Below, in pieces: positions 33,801 through 45,800 of a stretch of DNA of 64,000 nt. The notes beneath the pieces are model-generated. The model did not search any database and was not told the DNA's origin. It was given only the letters and a program-made list of their open reading frames with translations. This stretch comes from Eublepharis macularius (taxonomy: Eukaryota; Chordata; Lepidosauria; Squamata; Eublepharidae). Each line of letters starts with the position of its first letter. Within the stretch, counting starts at the first letter, position 1. A program made the position numbers and the translations under genes. The stretch is from positions 16,078,001 through 16,142,000 of the forward strand of contig NC_072801.1 of assembly GCF_028583425.1 (NCBI RefSeq). Reading direction: 5' to 3'.

Positions 33801-36800
33801 TTGATTCCCCCCTTCCTCTCCAGTATTTTAAATACCAGTCTTCTAGACCTGGAAACAAGTCAGTGACATTATGTTCAGCAGAGGAGTAATTTGTATGGAA
33901 TGGATACAGCTGTATATTTCATTAATTGCAAGTTCAGTTGTAGATCATTGTAGTATGAAATGGATACTGCAGCCCCTGTCCCACATGTCTTTTGTCCACA
34001 TAGGTCCCATGATCTCTAGTGTAACTTTTTTTTGATTGTCAAAAGGGGGGTGCCTCCTCCCTTTTTCACCATTGGAAGAGATAGTTGGATCCAGACCCTT
34101 TCTTCTTTATGTGCATAGCCCCACCCTCTTTTTCTCAAAACTCACGTTTACAGCTATGAATATAATAGGGCAATTAACTGTGACTCATTCAGAAATGTGT
34201 GGTACCTTTGGCAGGTCTCTTGTCAGCTGGCACCAACAAAGGGAGAGTAGCGATGTGGAGGAAAGTGCATGTCTCTAGCCAACATTCATCATCATCAGAA
34301 GGCAAGGAGACATGGAAGCTTCAGGCCCCTACAGAGCTTGAAGGGAATATCACTCAAATCAAGGTAAAGCAGAGAAAAAAGTTCCTTTTTTCTTTCGGGT
34401 GTGTGTGTTTATCATCTGTCTCAAGGGAATTTGAGGCACATGGCTTTCACCTGACTCATGGATGCTCACAAAAGGAAACAACTGTAAATTGGATCCATAC
34501 ACTTTTTAGGCTCCCAAACTCTCCTCTAAAAATTATTTGACTGAACACAAGAACATGAAAATCTTTGTATCTGACAACTAGGTTTTGGTCACATCTGTCC
34601 AAAAAAGAGGAAATATACAAGCTATCAAAGCTATTGAATTTGAAATAAAAGTGCAGTGTATACTGGCAACATAGGCTTTGTTATGTGGGATAGGTTTGGA
34701 ATGGATTATGTATACATGGATCCATTTACTTCATACAGTGTGTGATAAAGTACAGGGGGAATATAATCAAAAAGAGTCCAGTAGCACCTTTAAGACTAAC
34801 CAATTTTATTTTAGCATAAGCTTTCGAGAATCAAGTTCTCTTCGTCAGATGCCTGTATCAGGCATCTGACGAAGAGAACTTGATTCTCGAAAGCTTATGC
34901 TAAAATAAAATTGGTTAGTCTTAAAGGTGCTACTGGACTCTTTTTGATTATGCTACCACAGACTAACATGGCTAACTCCTCTACAGGGGGAAAAATCCAT
35001 ATTAGTATTTGACTGTCTGGAGTGGGCATATCTATAGTGAGAAACCAAACCCTGTGGCATGATTGAATAAATATGAATGCCAAAATAAATTTGTTTAATG
35101 TAAATTTGGAGTTGCAATGAAATGGCCTTTGGGGTGGTTTAGAGAGCAAAGTAAGAGCTTTGATTTCAAAATGATGCAACTAGAAGCAAAGTCTACTGGA
35201 TAATCAGGAAGGTGGACACTTACCAACCCATGAGAAGCAAGCAGGCATTTGAAGTAGTCAAATGAAATTGCTTTTTATTGGGAAGTTACAGGAGATTTTA
35301 GCAGTATGTGAGGTACAATGAGGTGGTCATGTGAATTGAGAAAAGCATATGGGATGTCAGAAGCTCAGCTCAGTTTCTTCAGATGAATCCTGCTCAAGTT
35401 TTTGTCTTGATTTGAGAATAATAAACTTAGAGATCGCTGCCTCCATTGTGGAGATGGGAAGAGAATGGGACAACTTGAAAGTTCAGTTACTGGTCTGTTA
35501 CTTGGGAATCCAATGCTGGAACCGAGAAAGCTGATGATGCTGTTTGGAAAGTGAGCTGTAAAAATCAGATTTCTCAATTAAACTGGATATTTATATCTTT
35601 AAAAACAAACTCCCCGCCCCTCCTCCCCGTTTCCCCTCTCCTGTCCTCTAGTGGGGTTCCAAGAAGAGCTTGTTGGCTGTCAACACCACCAGCTGTGTGA
35701 AGATCCTCAGCGAGCAGGCCATGTGTTCCCACTTCCATCAGCAAGTGGCAGTGGTGCAGGTGTCGCCCAGCCTGTTCAACATCACCTTCTTCAGCACAGC
35801 CACCACTCACAACCTCCGCCTCGACATGCATGTGACTGGAGTTTTTGCTACAAAGGTAACGCCTACCACAGCAGGTACCTCTGTCCTGCGGCTTGCCTAA
35901 ATGCAGGTTGTTGGGCTGAAGCATGAAGAAGCATCCCAGAACCCCCTAGCTCCTTTTTTGAGCAAGGACATCTTCAAGGGAGAGAAGGCATATTGATTTT
36001 TATTTACTGTAGAAAGGCCCTCCTGTACTCCAGGTTCATTGTGTTGCTACTCTTTAGAGGTGAAATTTTTTTCCAGAGGTCCCTCTATGATGCTGCTTTC
36101 TCCCCCTGCTGTCCTCCTTATTTTGGTCCTCTTTGAATGAGCATAAATATTTGCACGTTCTCTGGGAAGCATGGAGTTTTGGAGGGCCTGCTTCTATGTC
36201 ATGCCACCCCTGTGCTAGTTCAAGTATTCAGGGAGACAACTGGTATGTATGCATAGAACATCCTTTTCTTAGCTGGAAGCAAAGTATGGAATAGTCTCTC
36301 CCACCTTCCTTGCTTTTTTTGGTTAGCTTAAACACACTTGTGTGTATTTGTTTTTTTGTTTCTGTTACCAGGTTAAACCCAATTGAGACATCCTCTGTCT
36401 GGTATAATTAATACTGTATTAATCACTGTAGCTAATAATAAAATGGCTGGACCCTCTGTGGACAACAAAATCAGTGCAGTGGGGCCACCAAACAGACAAG
36501 GTTAGGCTCTTTGATTGCTTGGGGCAAGTTTTATTCATTGTTTCTGAGCACAAATCTAAAGTAGGTGTGTGATTTTATACTTATTTTTATTTATTTATAT
36601 TCTTTGTTATTTAGGATGCTGTAGCATTCTGGAATGGAAAGCAAGTTACCATCTTTGAACTCTCAGGTTCTACGCTGCGAAATTCAGGTAAGATTCATGA
36701 GCTCCGATAGAGGATCTTAAGGGTATAGATGCTGGATACAAATACTTTGAGGATATTACTAATTCAGAACTTTTGCAGTGGTATGTTTTTGTTTGTTTGT

Positions 36801-39800
36801 TTGCTTTATATAGCCAAATTAATCTTTTCATTTTAAAAAAAACATTACTGGTATTCCATCTTTCTTCTGACTAGGTGTGAGTCCTACTTTTCCCTTTCAT
36901 GAGACCTGCAAAGAAGATAATGCTAAGAGGCAGCAAACTGTTCAATGCTATGTCCCTGTTGATCTCTGTAGCAGAGCAGAGGTTGTAACATGGATTCCCA
37001 CATTGCCTAGCACTCTCATGACTAGAATGTAGTAGCTAAACGTGCCGATTTCTCTTAATGTTTAATCAGTACGAATGGTAACCTAGCAAGCCAACAGATC
37101 AATGGTACAGGTATATGAAAAATTAGTTGCAGAAAGTCCCGTACCAGGCATAGTTATTTACTCTGTTCAGTAGATCAAGAGCCTGGGGCTCTGGTTATCA
37201 AATCAACTCAATACAAGCAAGGTATGCACATTCTGTTGTTTTAAACAGCATTGCAGATGCAAGATCGTTCCTGCCAAGGTATCTTGAGGATCTTGATCTA
37301 TCTAATTTTCTATAGCAGTGAGTATGTCAGACTCGGACTGGGGAGAGTCAGGTTCAAACCCCTACTTTGCCATGGAGTTAACTGCGTGACCATGGGCTGG
37401 TCATTCTCATTCAGCCCCACCTGCCTCCCAGGTCATTGTGAGGATGAAACGGGAGAAAAATGTACACTGCCCTGAACTTCTTGGAGGACAGGTGGGGTAA
37501 GAATATGATATGATCGAACTAGGAGGGGCCTGGGTTATATGAGTAGGCATAAGTTTCCCTTGCTTAAAAACAAACCCATCTATCACCACTTACTCCAGAT
37601 TAAGGAGAGACTCAAGTGTTTTGGTGTATGTTAGAAGAATGACTAAGTACATTGGAGGGGGCTGCATGATAAAAGTGTGTGTGATTACATCCTGCATGTA
37701 GACAGAGGCTCTTGTGTTCTTGGCTTGCTGGAGCATTCTGAGTGGCGTTGTGGGAAACAGGATGAACCTTTATGTGGACCCAGGAGACTTTTCTTAGGTC
37801 TTTGGGAGCTGAATTGCATGTACTTAGTCTCACAGAGAAACAAACATGTAGGGGAAAGCATCACCACTACAGGGAGCAACTAAAGAGTGAATGTGGTTGT
37901 GAATAAACTGTATTTTTAAGCTTGATCAAAGAGCGCCTTAAGGAAGCCTACGGTATATGATCTGTTCGGGTGAAATGATTAATTGTGAGTGTTAGTAGCA
38001 ATTTTAATGTGGAATAGGGAGGTGCTGAGCTCTCATGGCTGATTCTAGGTACTTTTGCCTGCGACTCCCCTGTGTTGGCCATGCATGAAGAAAACCTTTA
38101 CACTGTTGAGCCAAATCGCATACAAGTTCGCACCTGGCAGGTAAGCGGGGGATTTCCTTAACATTATATGGCTGTAGGTGGCTTCCTAATGAAGTGCTTG
38201 GTAGTGGGAATGCTTTTTTGCAGCAGCGGAGTGAAGGTTTACAGATTCAAATGGACTGGTTAAGAATGCTTTTGGATCCTGCCTTCAATCTCTTGATTGA
38301 AGACTTTTATAGTTAAATTGAAAGCATTAGTAAGAATAGAGTCCTTTGTAAATACTGCGTTGCGTCATGCTTCATTCTTTTTGCATGTTTTTACAAAATT
38401 AACCACCTGGGTTTCACATTTAAGGGTTTGGACTTCTAAAAGGTTAGCTTGTCCCATAAGGAAAGGAGAGAAAGATGCCATAGAGCAGCAAAACGCTGTT
38501 GATTGCTTTTACTCCAGGCTGATGCGTTTCTCTTTGTCTGTTTCCTTTGGGAGGCAAGCCTTTGCATTCTTGAAGATGTTTGTGTGTTTGGCAAATAAGG
38601 CTGAAATTGTGTAAGTCAAAAAACACGTTATATACAAAATACCAGCATGTAAATAACATGGCACATTTATCAACCTAATCTGCCATCTTTTGGTAGCAAA
38701 AGACATAACTGAGTGATAAATTCCTCATGTCAGAGCATGGAATTTAGTTTTCTTTCCTATAACCATCTGGTTTGATGGACATTACAATTGAGTCATTCTT
38801 TCTGCAAGTCTTAACCCTTAAATATTTAATTTAGAATTGGCAAAGATATAATAATAAACTGCAGTTAGCTTCTTCTGGTAAAGTGAATTGATCATAATAG
38901 GAATATCTGCAAAGGAAGCTGGATCGCTTTCGTTTTTTGCTTTTTTAAAAACAAAGTTCCTCGACTCTTTTTTGGATGTGACCTGTCACAGTCTTGCTGT
39001 GGCTTGTTTGCTACTTGGGCGTGGTTTGTCAAAATGAAATTGAGACAAACCACTGCGGTTTATGTGGTGGCATAAAGGCGAAAGGAAATCCTCAGAGGTT
39101 TCGTCGTTGAAGGTGCTGCTTTTCTCCTTTCACCAGGGCACAGTTAAGCAGCTGCTGGTGTTCTCTGAATCAGAAGGGAACCCATGCCTACTGGATGTCT
39201 GTGGGAACTTCTTGACTGTTGGAACGGACTTGGCTCACTTTAAGATTTTTGATCTTTCTCGCAGGTACAAATAAGTATTGACTTGGTTTTCTATCTCAGT
39301 TCTCCCCTCCCCCCCCCCAAAACCATAAGCATAGGACCTATGAAGAATTTGCAGGAGAGGGAAGTGGCAACCTTCAATTGGTCCCTGCTACCTGTCTGTA
39401 TTGCCACTTCCTTTCCCCTTGCTGATTTTACCCGTTCACCAACTCATCTCTTGTTGCTTCATTGCTGCTGCTGCCCCCTCTTCTCCCCCTACTACTGCCT
39501 TGCTTACACCTTTCCCTTTCTATTGTTGCTGGCATTTCTTCTCCTGCCAGTCCCCTTTGCATTTGCCTCTTCCTCTTCTCTTCCTACTGCTGCCTCCTTC
39601 TCCCACTGTGCTGACCTTTTTCTACCCATTGCGGGCTTCTGCCACTGCTGTTTGAATGGTTGCTGTGTTGGTTTGCAGGAGAACAGCAGGATTTGAGCCC
39701 AGAGGCACCTTAGAGCAGTGTTTTCCAACCTGTGGGCTGTGAAGCCTCTGAAAGAGGGTTGCAGGCCAGCCCTCCCTAACGGATGCCCCTATCCTATTCC

Positions 39801-42800
39801 TCCATGCTAGCTTTTCGCATTCTTGCTTCCCCCACCCATTGCAGCAATAATGGGGGGCAGGGAGCCATCTGGCAACTAGTAACTTTACGAGGATACACAT
39901 TTTCCTATATAGAATAATATTTCTGTGGGAAAACCATCATGTGTGAATCTCGTAAGAATCAACTTTGGTGCTTAATTTTAAGCAAGGCTTTGACTTGTAT
40001 TTTGGAAACTAGGGCCATTTCTGCCCAGCGGGACATATTATCGTTCCGCCAGGCCTGTAAGACAGAGCTGTTCCGCCAGGCATTTGGTGATTGAAGGGGG
40101 CGGTGCCATGTCGGCCTCCCACCTTTGGGGTGGGGAAGGTTCTCCCCACCACTGCACCTTGTTAATTTGTTTTATTATTTGTATATTGGGCTTCTTCTCT
40201 TGCTGCTCTCCTTTGCTGCTGCCACAGCCTCTTCTTGTGCCACACACTCTTTGCTCTTGCCTCTTCTCCAACCACCACCTCACTCCTGCCACTGCTACCC
40301 CATTGCCACTACCTTTCTTCCTACCACTCTCTTTTGCTGCAGCCTTCACTTCTCTAGCCACCACCTCACTCCTGCTACTGGTGCTACCTGTTGCCACTGT
40401 CTCTTCTCCTGGTTCTGCCTTATGCTACTGCTACTGCCTTTTCTCCAGTCACTACCTTGCTTCTGCCACTGCTGCTCTTGCCGCCACCATCTATTCTCCT
40501 GCCACTCTTCTTTGCTGCTGCCACCACCCCTTTTCTGCTGCTTTCTCTTCTCCAGCCACCACTATGCTCCTGCCACTGCTGCCTCTTACTTCTGCTGCCG
40601 CCTTTTTGTGCCACCCCTGCCTTGCGTCTTCCTTCAGTCCCCTCACTATGTCCTCCTCCTGCCTCTACTTTCTCCCCTCTTCTTTAACCAATTCTTATTT
40701 GGTTCTTATCCTGGGGATCACAGCCTGGGACCTGCAGTAGTCAGCTTGGCGGTCCTGTCCTAGCCCAGATTTGTCTGCATTTTCTTTGTCTTTCTAATTT
40801 GGCATTTTTGCTTTTCTTTTTGATAAACTGCTTTGAGTCCCTCTGGGGAGAAAAGCACCCTAAAAATGATTAAATGCAGTGCATTTTGTGATGCAGTTTG
40901 TCTTTTTAAAAAGCATTTCTAGTCTATTGTGGGGATTGAAAAAAGGTACTCTTGCTAATGAGCTGCCATGACATGATTGGTGTAGGAAAAAAGGAATTTG
41001 TAATCCCATCTGCTCTGATACTGACTAACAGCATTCTAGATCAAGCTAAAGAGTCTTTTCTGTCTCACTGTGGGCTGCTTCACTTTTAATGATCTGCTGC
41101 ATGGGCGCTGCTATGCTAACATAGGCACTAACTGTAGATTTTGCCATTTGAAGACACAGTTGGATACTATGATTGGCCTCTGCGTACTAGTCTGCATTGG
41201 GTACATGGTGAAACAGGCCCAAATCAATTATTTGCATGTGAATTGCACACACTGAGTACTTATTGGTATTGCAGTGGTTCATAGTGAACCAGAAATGACT
41301 TGTTATACAAAGTCCAGAAAGAACTGAACAATCAAAGTACTCAAGGTGTTGACAACCTTGAGTATTGGGGGATGCCTCTTTTAGTTTCTTCTTGTGTCTT
41401 GGAGAGGAGGCATCTCTTGTTGTGCTAAGTGGCTCCTTTTCCCACAGAGAAGCAAAAGTGCACTGCAGCAGCAAGGCCCTGGCTGATCTGGTTCCAGGAA
41501 CTGGTGGCATTGCCTCAGTGAAGTGCAATGCCAATGGCAATAAAGTCAGCATCCTCATCAGCAAGGTGAGTCTGGGCTGCCTACCTTTGGTAATAAGAGC
41601 AACAGCGTGCAGAATACCGAGAGTCTTGGGCATCCCCAACCTTGTTCAGTCTGGGAGGCATTTTTGTGGTTTTGTGGTGGGTGCCACCACAAAATGGCTG
41701 CCACAGGGGAATGGTAGCTTCTGGCATGTGAGTCACAAATCTTAAACATTAGAGGCCAAGACTAGCAACTGTACATCTTGCAAGCATACATTTATCTGGA
41801 TAAGCAAGATCTAATAGCCTTGTTGAGAAGGGGCATTTCAGAAAAAATAATCCAAGAGTCCCTCTAGTCCAAAGAACCTTTGGCTCAAGCTTGAGAACAT
41901 CTGGAGAAGAATCCAAGTACTTTTACAACTTCCTCTCTTTTTCCTGTGTGTTTCTTCCTTCCTGCCAGATTGGTTCATCAGATTTGGGGGTTTAACTGTT
42001 CTTTCTACTCTTGTAGGCTGATCAGAGCCTTGATTCCAGGGTCTGTTTCTATGACATTGAAATGGACACTGTCACCCTTTTTGATTTCCACTCTGGACAA
42101 CAGAAGGATGCTAAGGAGATGCTGTATGCTGCTGGACAGGAGGATGACAGGTAGACATTTCTGTTTCTTGTGATGGAAAAAGCATAGGCTGTAGAAGTTA
42201 GGATTTTTTTTTTCTTTGAGCAGAAATTGTTATGGGAACCTCTGCTTTGTACCCTGGACCCCTCACAATCTCTCAGCCTATTAGATAAGGTGGATGAGGG
42301 GAGAAGTCACTTTGAGTCCCGATTAGGAAGAAAAGAAGGAAATAAAAATAATTAATTAAATAAAAATAGGTATGGGCACAGCATTCATCCCAGGATTTGT
42401 TGCAGGGGATAGTTCCTGGGATTTTGTCTCCAGTGAGAGGAAAGGATAATTTTTCAGGATGGATGATTTATTCTTGATGACATGTTGAAGTGAGTTGGAG
42501 CTGAGGACTTTAGGTGACAAGTACTGTTCTATTGTTTCTCTTCTTGTTCTGTTCTATAGTACGTGACACTGGAGAACATGTCTGGCTTTGTGAGTCTGTT
42601 TCCTCACTTCCCCCAAGAGAGTGTTGAGGTCTAAGAATGTTTGCTGTAAATCTCTCTGGCTTTGGTCTGCGCTTGAAAGACTGGAAGAAATGTAGGCATG
42701 GTGTAGGATTTAGGTAATGGATAGTGCAGCATACTCTGGATGGTAGCAGAAAGAGTATAGGGGCGTGCAGTGATCTGTGTTGTTTTAATTTATGCACCTT

Positions 42801-45800
42801 ATGGAGGTATCCAGAAAGGGTGGTCAAGTTTTACAGTAGGCCTAGTTGAAACATGCTGAAAAATGTGGTAGAATTCTTAGGTGATGGAATAGACTGTGCC
42901 ACCTCAGATTGCAGGGGGAAGTGGACCTCCACTGATGTTTCCTCATGTCCCCCCCCCCCATACAGATAAACAATTAGCTCACCCAGGGGAATCTGATTTA
43001 ACCACCTTTCATGCAGTATACTTAAAGGGACTGAACACCAGCAAACATCATCAGAAGGGACACAATCCATTCTACTACCCTTGATGCTCTGCCACCACCT
43101 CTGCAAGTGTGGGCCAGGCAAGGCCTTTGAAGAGTGGAAGTTCTAGTATAATTTCTCTGGGGTCTCCTTTTTATTGAGCCAGAAGATGAAGATATCATCA
43201 ATGAATCTTGGGGCTGGCTGGGAGGACTATAGCTCAGAATGTGTTGTCTTAAGCCAGCCCTAAATATTTTGGCACACTGTGGATTCTTGTCGATAGTCAC
43301 CCACAGTTCCTTTGACTTGAATTAAATATTGTGGTGTTAGGTTTGTGTTGTTAAGCCACTTTGTACACTACGCATGTTTCAGCAGAAATGTAACTTTAAA
43401 AATGTCTCAGCAGTCCACAAGAGGTCTCTGTAAAACTGAGGGGTTTTGTGACCAGTGTTTGAGAAAAGCACATTTGCTTAGGTTAAATACTCTTTCTGGT
43501 GGTTCCATATTATAAAAACACCAAGTCCGAACTTTCTTGTCTTCAATGTTGCCATTAATATGTGATAAGATGTAGTATATAACTGAGGCTGCACTTGCTG
43601 ACTTTTGCCCTTCACTTCCTTTCCCATGAATTATTAGTTTGGCTTTGTGTCATTTCATTGTTGATGTCTGCCTAGTGTTTGCTCTTAAGGTGCTAGTGTC
43701 CAATAACAGATAAAAGTAGAGATGTAAAGAAAATAGCTAAACTCGCCTAGGCATCTCGCCCTCCTCCAAATGCCCTCTGAAATAAGCATGTCTTGCAGGC
43801 CTTCCTGTATTTAGCTAGGGGTGGCATCCTTTGTACCTGCTATGGTAGCCATTGCAGAGAACTGGACCTACCCCAAAGAAAGGCTGTGACCTAGCTGTTT
43901 CTGTCTCGACACTCTGGAGAGGGCACTGGAAGATGAGGTTGTCTAAGGAGCATAACTGACACATGGGAGTATACCAGAAGATGTGATGCTAGGCCACTAA
44001 AGGTGCTGACCAGCACTTTTTAGTGAGCCTAGAAGCAGATGGGTAATGTGGCACTGGAGTGATAAGTTCTGAGCAGCTGACCCCCGACAGGAATTTCAGT
44101 GCTGCAATGTGCACCAGTTGCACCCAGATGTCTTCAAATCTAACTCCATGTACAGAATATCACAGTAGTGCAAAGTATGCTTTTCTATGTGGGATATTTG
44201 CTGAGCTCTCCCCTGGCTTTGACAGTTTCTCTGGGCATTGGCTACATGTTTCAGGGCTATATTTTTCAAGTAGACTAAAAGGCCCAATAAACTATGTGCA
44301 AGCTAGTATAATGGTGTGTAATAAATACAGATCATGGGTCTCAGCTTTTCTTGGTGCAGACTTTTGATGAGAGATCTCAAGATCAGTATGTTGTTTTAAA
44401 GCTCAGGGTGCAAATATCTTTTGTTGACTTTTGTTGGTAGGCAAGAGTGTTGAATTGTTCACCTCTGAGCCAGTGTGGTGTAGTGGTTAGAGTATCTGAC
44501 TAGGATCTGTTTCAGGTAGGTAGATATATTGGTCTGCTCATAGAACAGCAGGACTTGAGTCCAGTGGCACCTAAGAGACCAACAGGGTATAAGCTTTCGA
44601 GAGTCAGAACACCCTTCTTCAGATATGCCTAGGATCTGTGAGACCCAGGTTTGAATCTCTGACTCTGCCATGGAACTTACTAAGTGACCTTAGCCCATTT
44701 ACACATTCTCAGCTTGACTACCAGGGTGGTTGTTAGGATAAAATAAAGAAGAGGAAGAATTATGTAAGCCACTTTAGCTCCCCATGGGAAGAAAGGCAAG
44801 CAGGTATACATGAAGCTAGAACTCTCACAAGAGATGCGTTTCCTTATATTCAAGCCTCTTCTCCTTTTCCAAATAGCACAGGCGGCTCTGAACATCCTGA
44901 ACTATGTGACCGCATCCCTATCACTCAATTTTGGGATCAAAGTGAACCAAGGCTTTTTGTATGCAAAGTAGATCTTGACCCAAGCCAGCAGCCTTCGGAT
45001 AAGAAGCAGCAAGTTACGGAAAACATGGTATATCTTTCTCTTACTCTTCTCTGGGATTGGTTGTTGATGCTGGCATTATTCATAAGATAGCTTGTTGTTA
45101 CGTGATTGAAGTCCAAACCACAAACTACAGATTGCTTACTTGCCTGTTGTGTAGACCTAGACACCCTCACTCCTGTCCCTGAATGCTGAAACCCAGCCAC
45201 TCAGTATCCCAAGGAGTTTCCAAAAGCTCTGGCCAAGGATTTGTGAAGCTCTCTAGCTTCCTGGGTTCACTCTGAATGTGTGTACACCTTAGGCAAGTAA
45301 GTTTTGACACAGGCAGGTAAAATATATTATTGGAGTTTATTAAAGAAAGAACATTGGAACATATGCAAAGCAGGAATCGCTCTTCAAAGACTTTTAGGCA
45401 AGGCACAAAAACAACTAAGATTTGCTATTGTAAATATCTTCTGTCTAACTAAAAATACTGAAAGGCTAACTGTCTAAACATTCTCTGACCTAGTATCAAC
45501 GCCAATTATTCTTACCAAAGCATTAGTGAAGAGTCCATCCATGCCAGCCAACTTTAGGCATCCTGGTAGAGTGCCATGGAACTAAGAAGCTCTCTCGCAT
45601 TGTAGTTGGGCAACAATGGCTGCAAGGTAAAGGTTGGGATTTTGCCTAGAGACAATGAGGCTTCTTGAGGTCTGAGAAGGTCGGCCCACCAGCCTGGGAA
45701 CCAATCAGGGCTCAGTTATTTAATTGGCATTACATCAGGAAAAACTATGGGGAGTGCAGATAGTAGATGACTTCAGTTACCAGCCTCCAGCCTTCTCAGG

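Larger units (their letters stand above)
35856..39136. other. IFT140: IFT140 introns between coding exons 9 and 12
   Basis: Besides exons 10 and 11 and the SINE at 37316, no repeat or further exon was recognised. Confidence 0.55.

Noticed and set aside
40084-40763. Protein genes of more than 200 codons in two overlapping frames
   Set aside because: Low-complexity leucine/proline/serine/threonine text produced by a pyrimidine-rich minisatellite inside an L2 3' UTR.
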